The notes under the pieces: generated by a model
Told to the model about the DNA's origin: nothing
Seen by the model: the letters and a program-made list of their open reading frames with translations, nothing else
Database searches by the model: none
Assembly: GCA_905234765.1 (NCBI GenBank)
Contig: CAJOIF010000003.1
Location: 23,933-87,932 of the forward strand
DNA length: 64,000 nucleotides
Source of the DNA: an uncultured Bacteroidales bacterium
GTDB lineage: Bacteria; Bacteroidota; Bacteroidia; Bacteroidales; F082
Reading direction: 5' to 3'
In this document: positions 27,901 through 35,768 of the stretch, in pieces
Numbering within the stretch: the first letter of the stretch is position 1
Layout: every line of letters starts with the position of its first letter
Translations under genes and position numbers: made by a program

Positions 27901-28048
27901 TCTGATTCACCGCATTTCTGGCAAACAAAGCCTTATGCTGAATGAAATTGAGGCCCAAACGTTGTGCCTTTGACTCATCGACGGGTTTAGCTTGAAGGAT
28001 CATCATGCCCGTCAACAGGGCAAGGATAACGAGTAAACTTCTTCTCAT
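24983..28048 (-). CDS. secreted C10 cysteine protease with extra FN3 modules and T9SS tail, copy 4
   Basis: At 1021 residues this is the longest of the four. Order: signal peptide (MRRSLLVILALLTGMMILQA), propeptide (GFVIVAADDSYQPILGYSNCG), C10 domain with Cys177 (GCPTGCVATAMAQLMKYW) and His317 (TEGGHAFVCDGYD), then a longer run of FN3-like repeats (VHLYWTAPENTEPTGYVIYRR, VSLHWRPAFHTTSYDVIRNG), and a T9SS tail (LYPNPTTGQLSITAEG, IQRVIKM). The segment before the active site is shorter than in the other copies, lacking the GGPG stretch. It is first in a two-gene unit with copy 3, behind a clear promoter box. Confidence 0.93.
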   Translation of the reverse strand: MRRSLLVILALLTGMMILQAKPVDESKAQRLGLNFIQHKALFARNAVNQTDLAYTFRADNNTATAYVFNFKGGFVIVAADDSYQPILGYSNCGNFDYDHAPDGLLFMLGELSDEIARCITERVKATSDIVCQWNNLESYGILHPEKSIPVVEALVQQRWNQDYPYNMYAPQGCPTGCVATAMAQLMKYWEWPTQGTGEHSYQWNGQTLSANFGETTYDWANMVDNYAFGTHTQEEKEAVATLMIHCGVSVNMQFAPDGSGAYSWEVPDAIHDYFSYSEHATHISKTGSYDDWIALLKTDIDQRIPIYYSGQSTEGGHAFVCDGYDSDDLFHFNWGWGGSSNGYFLIDGSHFDYSGSQAIVYDFIPNYIYDEMPQTVENLAVTIDSDVSRVGHLTWTNPTTTMSGAPLTSLDRVIVKRNDVVVQEFTSVTPGQTMTCDDEVPYFDQFKYTVYVVAGNNYGRTAITKAVFGPYCTWKVMMTSTSMQGWDGGGITVQNAAGSYIDFLTTNTSSASMQNFQMALGNNNLYWVEPNSAITNISFKIKDSDNQLVYEYNGPSSGLEAGLIKTLNNSCGQENTCESPYNLKAMLDPENDQTVILTWDSDHDPEFGYCIYRDGILFNMAHEKQYVDEHTNLGGHCYYITALCNGGETEHSNEYCITSGTGCDEPSDLYYKYDNNKVHLYWTAPENTEPTGYVIYRRTETTSFKEIKRIRDTHYKDASSIQGVVYQYAVVSYYQETDCYSTYANDLLDDGKYLIEVDWSNIPKDLKAELVNDGGTSNVSLHWRPAFHTTSYDVIRNGVKIAEVTDNEFVDEGVEVGEVLCYQVVAYGEGFEESSNESCVLPCLAPTSLEGDLILIGEGVYKIKVTWQAPEGRVPEHYNLTRIDEIAQDTVVMAVVDNVYEEDYQMGLIDRMYQVTAVYFDGESGFALTANGENHVRLNNLAVDEYQMNVRLYPNPTTGQLSITAEGMTSVSVYDLVGQCLMQMTTEDGNATFDLSSLQNGIYLVKVSTVNGSTIQRVIKM

Positions 28049-28087
28049 AGACTATGATTTTACGAATTATTACATTAATTAAAACGG

Positions 28088-28095
28088 CAAAAATA
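28088..28095 (-). promoter_or_regulatory. -7 box for C10 protease copies 4 and 3
   Basis: CAAAAATA reads TATTTTTG on the minus strand, matching TAnnTTTG. It lies 39 bp before the ATG at 28048 and just past the stop of the upstream gene. Confidence 0.65.
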
Positions 28096-28102
28096 AACAT
28101 TT

Positions 28103-29365
28103 TTAGGTTTTCTGCTCTTTTTTCTTCGCTGCGGGAAATAAAATATTGTTCAAAATGAGCCGATAACCTGGTGAATTAGGGTACATGTCAAGTTCTGTGG
28201 GCGGGTCGCCAACGATGTGCTGGTAGTCCTCCGGGTCGTGGCCACCAAGGAAAGTCCAGAAGCCGTTACCGAAGTTGCCGTGAATGTAACGGTCCTCGTT
28301 CAAGGCGGCATTGTCGCCCAAAACAATGACGGAAGGCTTGACGACCGCCTTGTTGAAGGCCGTAGTCTGCCCCATGAAACCCTTGATGAGCCTTTCATGA
28401 CATTGCGTCAGCATCGTCGGAACGGGGTCCCATTTGGCTGAAAAGTCAAAGAGCAGAAAGTAGTCGTTTTGTTCCTGCACCAAACGCGAGCGTCCTTGCG
28501 TGACGTCAATGTTGGAGATTTCATATTCCTGTGGATTGGTCGACAGCGTGAAGTCAGTGAAAGCAAAACAATTATCATAGTTAAGGCGCTGCGGGTCGCC
28601 GCTACGGATGGGGTCGCCATCGAACATATAGTCGCAAATGTCGAGGCCGTCAGCGGCAAGGGCCACATCGAAGCTGTCGGGGGCTGAGCACATGGAAAAC
28701 ATGTAGCCACCACCTGCCACGAACTCACGGATTTTCTTGGCCACGGCCAGTTTCAACTGCGAGACCTTCGTGAAACCCCAACGCTGTGCCGTGGCTTCCT
28801 GCATCCGCACATCCTCTTGATACCAAGGGTAGTTGCGGTAACGTGCCCAGAACTTGCCGTATTGTCCGGTGAAGTCCTCATGGTGCAGGTGGAGCCAGTC
28901 GTAGGTGGGTAACACGCCTTGCAGCACCTCGTCGTCATAGACCACGTCGTATGGGATTTCGGCGTAAGTCAAAACGAGCGTTACTGCATCGTCCCAGGGC
29001 AGGTTGTTTTTGGGTGCATAGACGGCAATGCGAGGCACTTTTTGGAGTTTCATCTCGTCCATGTTCACGCCTGGGTCGGCGATTTCGGCGAGAATGGCAT
29101 CGGCTTGCGCGTCGGCGATGACATTGTACGACACATTGCGCATCTTGCACTCGCGTTCAAACATCTCGTGGTAAGGAATCAGGTAACTCCCTCCCCTATA
29201 GTTCAGCAGCCAACTGATTTCCACCTCGCGTTGCAGCACCCAATAGGCCACTCCGTAGGCTTTCAGATGGTTCGTTTGGGTGTTGTCCATAGGAATGAGA
29301 AGGTAGGCAGCTTTTGTGGGCAACGCCAAAGCCAATAAAACAAGGATGAGATATAGTTTGCGCAT
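28103..29365 (-). CDS. conserved exported Bacteroidota protein (usually labelled asparagine synthetase B)
   Basis: The 420-residue product starts at the ATG at 29365 (MRKLYLILVLLALALPTKAA, a signal peptide). The longer frame begins upstream of the promoter box. Conserved-looking phrases include LIPMDNTQTNHLKAYGVAYW, LPWDDAVTLVLTYAEIPYDVVYD, YDWLHLHHEDFTGQYGKFW and LGGHDPEDYQH. I recall close Bacteroidota homologues annotated asparagine synthetase B. The protein has neither the N-terminal catalytic Cys nor the SGGxDS ATP-pyrophosphatase motif of AsnB, and it is exported. It has some resemblance to class I glutamine-amidotransferase-like folds (VAGGGYMFSMCSA). The function is unknown. Confidence 0.85.
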   Translation of the reverse strand: MRKLYLILVLLALALPTKAAYLLIPMDNTQTNHLKAYGVAYWVLQREVEISWLLNYRGGSYLIPYHEMFERECKMRNVSYNVIADAQADAILAEIADPGVNMDEMKLQKVPRIAVYAPKNNLPWDDAVTLVLTYAEIPYDVVYDDEVLQGVLPTYDWLHLHHEDFTGQYGKFWARYRNYPWYQEDVRMQEATAQRWGFTKVSQLKLAVAKKIREFVAGGGYMFSMCSAPDSFDVALAADGLDICDYMFDGDPIRSGDPQRLNYDNCFAFTDFTLSTNPQEYEISNIDVTQGRSRLVQEQNDYFLLFDFSAKWDPVPTMLTQCHERLIKGFMGQTTAFNKAVVKPSVIVLGDNAALNEDRYIHGNFGNGFWTFLGGHDPEDYQHIVGDPPTELDMYPNSPGYRLILNNILFPAAKKKEQKT

Positions 29366-29397
29366 TGCAGAAACACCTATTATTATATTGTAAGGCG

Positions 29398-29405
29398 CAA
29401 AAATA
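29398..29405 (-). promoter_or_regulatory. -7 box for the exported protein at 28103-29365
   Basis: CAAAAATA reads TATTTTTG on the minus strand. It lies 32 bp before the ATG and excludes the longer upstream frame. Confidence 0.65.
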
Positions 29406-29452
29406 AGAAAAAAGTGAAAATAAATCCGAAAAATCAAAATTTTCAAATAATG

Positions 29453-29484
29453 TTGCAATAATTGAACAAAAAGTTGTAATTTTG
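29453..29484 (+). promoter_or_regulatory. hipBA promoter
   Basis: TTG (29453-29455), 21 bases, then TAATTTTG (29477-29484) fits the Bacteroidota -33/-7 pattern. The antitoxin ATG follows 18 bp later. GCGCAAAAT just after the box could be part of an operator, but no clear inverted repeat was found. Confidence 0.7.
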
Positions 29485-29502
29485 CGCAAAATTACGAACA
29501 TT

Positions 29503-29820
29503 ATGAAACGGCCGTTATTACCGAAACATGAACGGATGATGCGCACGCTGGGCGAGAACCTGCATTTGGCGCGTTTGCGCCGTGACTTGTCGTCAGAACA
29601 GGTGGCGGAGCGCGCCGGCATATCACGCAACACTTTAATAAAGATTGAACGCGGCGACGAAGGTGTAGCCATAGGAATGTATTTCCGCGTACTCATCGTG
29701 CTCGGCCTTCAGGACGATTTACTCCTTATCGCCCGCGATGATGTACTTGGGCGCAAGCTGCAAGATGCTGGGCTGACCACGCCGCGCCGCAGCACTAAAC
29801 GGCCACCCCTAAACGAGTAA
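29503..29820 (+). CDS. hipB: HipB-like antitoxin (XRE-family HTH regulator)
   Basis: The 105-residue DNA-binding protein starts at the ATG at 29503; an upstream ATG at 29482 falls inside the promoter box. A helix-turn-helix spans about residues 17-70 (LGENLHLARLRRDLSSEQVAERAG, ISRNTLIKIERGDEG), typical of the XRE/Cro family. The tail is basic and proline-rich. It precedes the HipA kinase by 4 bp. In HipBA modules the antitoxin represses the operon and neutralises the kinase. That role is inferred from context. Confidence 0.88.
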   Translation: MKRPLLPKHERMMRTLGENLHLARLRRDLSSEQVAERAGISRNTLIKIERGDEGVAIGMYFRVLIVLGLQDDLLLIARDDVLGRKLQDAGLTTPRRSTKRPPLNE

Positions 29821-29824
29821 TGCC

Positions 29825-31063
29825 ATGGAAAAAAGAATCTACATCTATTTCGATGATGTCCATACGGCAGAACCCGTTTTGATGGGTTTGCTCACCGCCC
29901 AACAAGTGCGTGGCCATGGGGTGTTTTCATTTGAGTTTGACGAAGGTTGGCTTCGCAACAGTCTTTGTCATCTGCTCGACCCTGATTTACAGTTTTTTGA
30001 GGGTCGGCAGTATCTTCCCGAACCGAAAAGCAACTTTGGCCTATTCCTCGACTCGTCGCCTGACCGTTGGGGGCGCGTCTTGCTTGACCGTCGCGAAAGT
30101 CAACGCGCCAAGGCGGAGCAACGCCCACGACAGAACCTTCAAGAAAGCGATTACCTGCTCGGTGTATTTGACGAAAGCCGCATGGGAGCATTGCGCATGA
30201 AACTATCGCCCGATGGTGACTTCCTCGACAACGACCCCAATTACAGCACACCGCCTTTTGCTTCCTTGCGTGATTTGGAAAATGCTGCATGGCAGTTGGA
30301 GCAAGACGACAATCCTGATGTCAACCGTTGGTTACAAATGCTGCTCGCGCCTGGCTCTTCATTAGGTGGCGCACGGCCCAAGGCCAATGTTAAAGACGCA
30401 AACGGACATCTTTGGATTGCCAAATTTCCCAGCCGCCACGACCGCAAAAACGTGGGCGCATGGGAAGCTGTCACCATGCTTATGGCCAAGCAATGCCACA
30501 TCGAAGTTGCTCCTTTCAAGGCCCGAACATTGGCCAATACACACGCCACCTTCCTCACACGCCGTTTCGACCGCGACGACTACGGCAAACGCATCCATTT
30601 CACCTCAGCAATGACCATGCTCGGTTACACTGATGGTGACACATCGGGATGTAGTTATTTGGAACTTATTGAGTGGATTAGCCGCAATTGCTGTCGTGTG
30701 GAAGAAAACCTCGTCCAAATGTGGCGGCGCATTGTCTTCAACATTGCCATTTCCAACTGCGACGACCACCTGCGCAACCACGGTTTTCTGCTCACACCCC
30801 ACGGCTGGTCACTCTCCCCTGCCTATGACCTAAATCCACAGGAATACGGCGAAGGTCTGAGCCTGAACATCAACGAGCATGACAATGCGCTTGATTACCG
30901 TCTTGCCCTTGAGATTGCACCTTATGCCGGTATTTCAAAAACCGTTGCCGAGCAAATCATCCAGCACACCAAAGAGGTGGTGGCCCAATGGCGCAGTTTG
31001 GCATCGGCACATCACATCTCACGCGAAGAGCAAGAAATGATGGCTTGGGCTTTCCATGCTTAA
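29825..31063 (+). CDS. hipA: HipA-family serine/threonine kinase toxin
   Basis: The 412-residue protein contains both the N-terminal HipA subdomain and the kinase domain in one chain. Landmarks are a glycine-rich loop SSLGGARPKA (about 178-187, with candidate autophosphorylation serines), an ATP lysine in HLWIAKFPS (Lys200), the catalytic loop AISNCDDHLRNHGF (about 308-321; Asp313/314, Asn318) and the DFG-like SPAYDLNP (Asp335). HipA of E. coli phosphorylates glutamyl-tRNA synthetase and causes growth arrest. The target here is unknown. No defect is seen, so an active toxin is plausible. Confidence 0.92.
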   Translation: MEKRIYIYFDDVHTAEPVLMGLLTAQQVRGHGVFSFEFDEGWLRNSLCHLLDPDLQFFEGRQYLPEPKSNFGLFLDSSPDRWGRVLLDRRESQRAKAEQRPRQNLQESDYLLGVFDESRMGALRMKLSPDGDFLDNDPNYSTPPFASLRDLENAAWQLEQDDNPDVNRWLQMLLAPGSSLGGARPKANVKDANGHLWIAKFPSRHDRKNVGAWEAVTMLMAKQCHIEVAPFKARTLANTHATFLTRRFDRDDYGKRIHFTSAMTMLGYTDGDTSGCSYLELIEWISRNCCRVEENLVQMWRRIVFNIAISNCDDHLRNHGFLLTPHGWSLSPAYDLNPQEYGEGLSLNINEHDNALDYRLALEIAPYAGISKTVAEQIIQHTKEVVAQWRSLASAHHISREEQEMMAWAFHA

Positions 31064-31100
31064 AAAAGCCGCCCATCCAGACCTCCAGCGCGTCAAATCT

Positions 31101-33302
31101 CTATTCCTTCACCATCACCTGCTCTGCATGGCTTCTGCCTTCGGCATCGGTCATGCGCAGCATATAAACGCCTTCTGGCAAATCTGCCACGCTGATTTCA
31201 TTACTGCCCTGCACAGTCTTCACCAACTGCCCAAAGGCATTGTATACCTGCATTTTGGTGACAACCAGACCCTCGACTCTCACCAAATCCTTAGCGGGAT
31301 TAGGGAATATCCTAACCGACACTCCCTTATTTTCGTCAACGTCAAACCACGTGGCATTAATGTCTATACGATATACCGAGTCGCAGTCATGATGGGTTTC
31401 GGCAATCAGCGTGCCCTGACCTATGTTGGTCACCCATAGTTCGCAACGGTAACGGTTGTCACTTGGATCCACTACCCAACTTGGATTGGTACAGCTCCAT
31501 TCAAGCGTGTTTGGCGCTATATTTAATGAATCGGGCACATAATACATATAGACGCCTGCCACAATATTGGTTGCTGCGACCACCTGGGTCTGTCCGTGCA
31601 GAAGTCCTTGATAGCCTTGGCCTAAAGTAAGGTCGAGTCTGACGATGCTGTCGCAACCATGTGCGCCTTGACCTAGATACTCATACACGCCCGATTCAAA
31701 ATAATGTTGTCCGTCCCAAACGAACTCACCGCATGCCTTCACCACGGTGTCGAATACATAATCATAAGACAAAACGAGATTCAGGATGAACGTGCTGTCA
31801 CAACCAACAGGATTAGAGACAAATTCCTCATAATTGCCGCTTTCGGTATAAGTCTGGCCGCGCCAAGTGTAACTGTTGCATGTCTCAATAGTTTCTTCGC
31901 TACTGAAGAACCCATCCATGACGAGATGCAACACCAACAGGCTATCGCAGCCATCGCTGTTTTGCAACAAATGCTCATATACACCAGGCTCCGAATAAGT
32001 CACTCCGTACCAAGGGTATGCATCGCAGGTCGTGACTTCAAGATGTGTGGTGTCGGCATGGCTGACGGTGAGATGCAGTGTCACGATGCTGTCGCAACCG
32101 TAACTCGACTCCAAGGTATCGATGTAAATTCCTGTTTCAGTAAACTGCATTCCATGCCATTCAAATGGTTCGTTTGTGCAAGCAAAAACTGTTTCGGAAC
32201 CATGTTCAATCCGCACTTCAATCACCTTGGACAGATAAAGCGAATCCTGGGTACGATGCGGATTGTACAAGACATTCTTCACTTCGTATACGCCTTCTTG
32301 GGTATAGGCGTGTTGCACGTTCCTGCCCATGGCAGAGGTGCCGTCGCCGAAATACCATTTCACATTGTCATAGTTCCAAGTCGTTTCCACATCGAAATCG
32401 ATGCTATGGTTGACACAAAAACAATAATCGTTTGGTATCGCCATATAATTCATTCCATCCATAAACATGGTGTATGAAATGGGAGAAGTAAAACTATTGG
32501 CTTCAAGGACCACCCCTGAATCAACCATATTATCGCTCGAATCACAAATGCCCATCTTGATGTGGTATTCTGTCATCGGAACCACCTTGAAGCTGACCGT
32601 CAACACCGTCGTAAAACCATCATACTGAATCGTCTGCCCATCCGTATTGTCCACATAATACTCGGAATTGGTATGGTCATGCACATTATTGATAGACACC
32701 GCCATGTCGGTGCCGGGAATCAAAGCCACATTGGTATTCGAATAGTTACCGCCATTAGGATTCTGTCCAGTAACAAAGAAACCAAAAACATCATTGAATT
32801 CACTGCCAACCCATTCTGGATATTCTTCAGAACCAAACACATAGTTAAACGAGACGATACTATCCCAAGGAACAAAATCAAAAGCTAAAACCGCCACGTC
32901 AAAAATATCATTTCCAACCAAATCAAACAAACTTTCGTCATAAAAACTGCTACAATTTGTCTCTTCAGAGGCATCATCGGAATCATTTGGACCTATGGCG
33001 ACTCTGACATGTCCAGTTGTAAAGATCAGTCCCCTTTCAATCCCTATGTTGGTCGGAGTTGCCCCCGTCTCGAACACTCCAATGTTGTCGCATTCGAGGT
33101 CGTCCGAAAAACCGTTAAACTCGACGTTCGATATCGAAATGCCGCCACTCATCAGCACATTCCTTACCAAAGAATCCGCATTCCAACCTGGAATCTCACC
33201 AACAGGAGTAACAATCAGTTGTGCTTCCAATTTCGAAACGCCCGTCACACACAACACGAGGGCCAACAATACACTTTTGAACAACACATATTTATGTTTC
33301 AT
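31101..33302 (-). CDS. T9SS surface protein with choice-of-anchor L and PKD domains
   Basis: The 733-residue product starts at the ATG at 33302 (MKHKYVLFKSVLLALVLCVTG, signal peptide). The longer frame lacks a credible leader. The N-terminal third matches the choice-of-anchor L type (GVSISNVEF-like strand, GLIFTTGHV, FNYVFGSEEYPEWVGSEFND). A PKD domain follows (WYFGDGTSAMGRNVQHAYTQ), then four cysteine-containing repeats of the form C..Y.W.G..Y..SG.Y...L....GCDS...L.L. It ends with a T9SS tail (IFPNPAKDLVRVEGL, GVYMLRMTDAEG, EQVMVKE). It is probably an outer-membrane adhesin or structural protein. It converges on hipA with a 37-bp gap. Confidence 0.88.
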   Translation of the reverse strand: MKHKYVLFKSVLLALVLCVTGVSKLEAQLIVTPVGEIPGWNADSLVRNVLMSGGISISNVEFNGFSDDLECDNIGVFETGATPTNIGIERGLIFTTGHVRVAIGPNDSDDASEETNCSSFYDESLFDLVGNDIFDVAVLAFDFVPWDSIVSFNYVFGSEEYPEWVGSEFNDVFGFFVTGQNPNGGNYSNTNVALIPGTDMAVSINNVHDHTNSEYYVDNTDGQTIQYDGFTTVLTVSFKVVPMTEYHIKMGICDSSDNMVDSGVVLEANSFTSPISYTMFMDGMNYMAIPNDYCFCVNHSIDFDVETTWNYDNVKWYFGDGTSAMGRNVQHAYTQEGVYEVKNVLYNPHRTQDSLYLSKVIEVRIEHGSETVFACTNEPFEWHGMQFTETGIYIDTLESSYGCDSIVTLHLTVSHADTTHLEVTTCDAYPWYGVTYSEPGVYEHLLQNSDGCDSLLVLHLVMDGFFSSEETIETCNSYTWRGQTYTESGNYEEFVSNPVGCDSTFILNLVLSYDYVFDTVVKACGEFVWDGQHYFESGVYEYLGQGAHGCDSIVRLDLTLGQGYQGLLHGQTQVVAATNIVAGVYMYYVPDSLNIAPNTLEWSCTNPSWVVDPSDNRYRCELWVTNIGQGTLIAETHHDCDSVYRIDINATWFDVDENKGVSVRIFPNPAKDLVRVEGLVVTKMQVYNAFGQLVKTVQGSNEISVADLPEGVYMLRMTDAEGRSHAEQVMVKE

Positions 33303-33363
33303 CTCTCTTTGTTTTGAGTCCAGCAGCCACAATAGCCACTTGAACATGTTTTTTTTACGGCTT

Positions 33364-33371
33364 CAAAAATA
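33364..33371 (-). promoter_or_regulatory. -7 box for the choice-of-anchor L protein
   Basis: CAAAAATA reads TATTTTTG on the minus strand and lies 61 bp before the ATG at 33302. A run of eight A on the minus strand follows. Confidence 0.55.
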
Positions 33372-33421
33372 GTGAAAATTTGTGAAAAACAAGCAGTTTT
33401 GAAAAAAATCTCAATTCGACC

Positions 33422-34333
33422 TCAGAACTTCACATAATACTCCAGCAAAGGATTCACCTCGCCGTCGTCTTGAATGAGGGTCTTCAGTTGGTCCCAATTC
33501 TTAATCATGCCACGTTTCTCGCGCTGGTTGAAGATACGCTTCACCTGCTCGTAACTAAGATAAGGATGATGCACCAAGGTCTTGAAATCAGCACGGTTAA
33601 CGTCAATTTTGCGCATTTCGGCCTCACCTATTTTTATATAAGGTTGTATCGTAGCATAACGTGTTTCATCCATGCCTTTCACATCACGAAGCTGCTCCGT
33701 TTCGACGAAACCACCCAACTTGTCGCGAAATTCAAGAATGCGCGAGGCCATGTAACCACCTATCTGCGGCAGTTCCACCAAAGTAGTCGAATCCACTGTA
33801 TTAAGATCGACGATGGGGATGGCTTTTTTCACGACAGGTGTAGACTCCTCCCCCGTTCTCTCCTCTTGTTTCTTTGTTGATGATTTGCTTGCGCCTCGCG
33901 ACACCTCCGGCAGCACAATGAAAGACTCCAGTTGGGCGAAGTCCTCCTCGCTGATGGTGTATAATTTGGAAATGTCATTTTTCGAATAGAACTTGCCACC
34001 TTTGGCCTTGTAGTTCATGATATTGCGAACTTGACGGTCGGTGAGACCCATTTGCTTCCATTCGTCTTCCGAAATCGTATTGGGATTAAAGGGAAAAGGA
34101 TGCAGTTCGGTCGTTTCTTGGGCTTTATCAGTTTGTTGTTGCTGTTGGGCTTCAATGGCTGCCTGACGCAAGGTCAACAAAGAATCCAGATTGTGCAAAG
34201 AGGCCTCGTCCAGCGACTTGCGCGCAGGACGAAACAGACAGGCCAAAATCAGGATGAGGATGGCAGCCAGTATCGTGACGATGGCGACACGCTCGCCTTT
34301 GCTGAAAGTCAACCACTTGCGCAACAATTCCAT
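33422..34333 (-). CDS. membrane-anchored helix-hairpin-helix protein (ComEA-like)
   Basis: The 303-residue protein has one N-terminal membrane segment (about residues 17-35), a Gln-rich linker and three ComEA-type HhH modules. They begin near FNPNTISEDEW, DLNTVDSTTLVELPQIGG and DVNRADFKTLVHHPYLS. HhH modules bind DNA non-specifically. In ComEA they help import DNA across the periplasm. Related three-module proteins are common in Bacteroidota, and their role there is not proven. It starts 2 bp after the stop of the SNF transporter gene, suggesting co-transcription. Confidence 0.85.
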   Translation of the reverse strand: MELLRKWLTFSKGERVAIVTILAAILILILACLFRPARKSLDEASLHNLDSLLTLRQAAIEAQQQQQTDKAQETTELHPFPFNPNTISEDEWKQMGLTDRQVRNIMNYKAKGGKFYSKNDISKLYTISEEDFAQLESFIVLPEVSRGASKSSTKKQEERTGEESTPVVKKAIPIVDLNTVDSTTLVELPQIGGYMASRILEFRDKLGGFVETEQLRDVKGMDETRYATIQPYIKIGEAEMRKIDVNRADFKTLVHHPYLSYEQVKRIFNQREKRGMIKNWDQLKTLIQDDGEVNPLLEYYVKF

Positions 34334-34335
34334 GG

Positions 34336-35688
34336 TTATTTAATTAACCCGCTGACAAACACAATCGCGATGGCAACAGGAGCCAAATATCTTATTATGA
34401 AGAAGATGATCTTTTTCAGCGAGGCCTTTATCTTACCCTCATTGGTCACTTCCTCGAAGAATTTCTGTTTACCGAGATACCAGCCCACGAAGATGACGAT
34501 CAGCACACCGCCGATGGGCAACAGGATATTGGACGAGACGAAGTCCATCAGGTCAAAGACAGGACGTCCACCGATGGCAAACGGTGTTCCGCTCATCAAG
34601 CTCAGAGAGGCAAAAGCACCCAACAACATCGTGCCCACACAAGCCACAACCGTAGCCCATTGGCGTTTCAGATGGATTTCTTCTGATAGATATGCCACCA
34701 ATACCTCCAACAATGAAATGGTCGAAGTGAGAGCGGCGATGGCAAGCAACACAAAGAAAATGAGGCAGAACCAATAACCGCCAGCCATTTGGTTGAAAAG
34801 CATGGGCAAAGTATTGAACACCAACCCCATACCCGCTTCGGGCTTCACCCCGAACGAGAACGCTGCCGGAAAAATGACAAGTCCAGCAAGCAGGGCAATC
34901 GCAGTATCGGCTAACACTACCGAGAAGGCCGTGCTGGTCAGGTTGTCGCTTTTCTTGACGTAGGAACCATATGTGATAAGCACGCCCATGCCGAGGCTCA
35001 ACGAGAAGAAGCCTTGTCCCAACGCGCTGATGAGTACCTTACCCGTAATCTTCGAGAAATCAGGCTTGAATAGGAAAGCCAGACCTTCTTTCGCGCCAGG
35101 CAAAGTCATGGAACGGATCCCGAGGACGATAAGGATAACCAACAGCAAGGGCATCAGGATTTTGGCATATTTCTCGATGCCGTTCTGTACGCCTTTGAAG
35201 ACCACGAAACCCGTCAGGAAGATGAAGATGCCCTGCCACATCACGTTGCGCCAGCCCATGTCGTGGAAAGCGGTGAACTCCTGCTCAATAGTGGCCAAGT
35301 CCTTACCTTGGAACGAGTTGGTCACCGACTTGACGATGTATTCCAACGTCCAGCCCGACACCGTGGAGTAGAAGGCAAAGATGAGGAATCCGCAAAGCAC
35401 GCCCATATAACCCACGATAGGCCAAGCCGTCTTTGGAGCCAGTTTTTTGAACGCCCCCACCGAATTGCTCTGCGAGCGACGACCGATAACCAACTCCGAA
35501 AGCATCACGGGGATGCCCAAAAAGATCACGACAGCCAGATACACCAACAGGAATGCCGCACCGCCGTTGTTGCCCACCTCACATGGGAAGCGGTAGATAT
35601 TGCCCAATCCGATGGCCGAGCCCGCAGCAGCGGCGATGATGCCGATTTTCGAGCCGAAGCCATCGCGTTTTTTCTTTTCTTCTGCCAT
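34336..35688 (-). CDS. sodium-dependent transporter of the SNF (neurotransmitter symporter) family
   Basis: The 450-residue membrane protein starts at the ATG at 35688 (MAEEKKKRDGFGSKIG). The longer frame reads through a dispersed repeat and is rejected. TM1 carries the sodium/substrate motif AAAAGSAIGLGNIYRFP, followed by NNGGAAFLLVYL, as in LeuT. About eleven to twelve hydrophobic segments follow. SNF bacterial members are Na+-driven amino-acid symporters. The substrate here is not evident. It is downstream of upp on the same strand, separated by an inverted-repeat element. Confidence 0.92.
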   Translation of the reverse strand: MAEEKKKRDGFGSKIGIIAAAAGSAIGLGNIYRFPCEVGNNGGAAFLLVYLAVVIFLGIPVMLSELVIGRRSQSNSVGAFKKLAPKTAWPIVGYMGVLCGFLIFAFYSTVSGWTLEYIVKSVTNSFQGKDLATIEQEFTAFHDMGWRNVMWQGIFIFLTGFVVFKGVQNGIEKYAKILMPLLLVILIVLGIRSMTLPGAKEGLAFLFKPDFSKITGKVLISALGQGFFSLSLGMGVLITYGSYVKKSDNLTSTAFSVVLADTAIALLAGLVIFPAAFSFGVKPEAGMGLVFNTLPMLFNQMAGGYWFCLIFFVLLAIAALTSTISLLEVLVAYLSEEIHLKRQWATVVACVGTMLLGAFASLSLMSGTPFAIGGRPVFDLMDFVSSNILLPIGGVLIVIFVGWYLGKQKFFEEVTNEGKIKASLKKIIFFIIRYLAPVAIAIVFVSGLIK

Positions 35689-35707
35689 ATTGTTTCCATT
35701 ATTCGGG

Positions 35708-35757
35708 CCCTTCGACAGGCTCAGGGACCCTTGGCGGTCGTTGAGCTTGTCGAAACG
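35708..35757. repeat. dispersed inverted-repeat element (REP-like)
   Basis: The arms TTCGACAGGCTCAGGGACC (35711-35729) and GGTCGTTGAGCTTGTCGAA (35736-35754) are complementary at 16 of 19 positions around a short spacer. This matches a dispersed palindrome I recall from many Bacteroidota and other genomes. It lies between the upp stop and the SNF transporter ATG. Confidence 0.75.
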
Positions 35758-35768
35758 CCGCACTGAAT

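Noticed and set aside
29366..29458. Longer N-terminus (31 extra residues) for the exported protein at 28103-29365
   Set aside because: The extension runs across and beyond the -7 box, and the signal peptide begins at the internal ATG at 29365.
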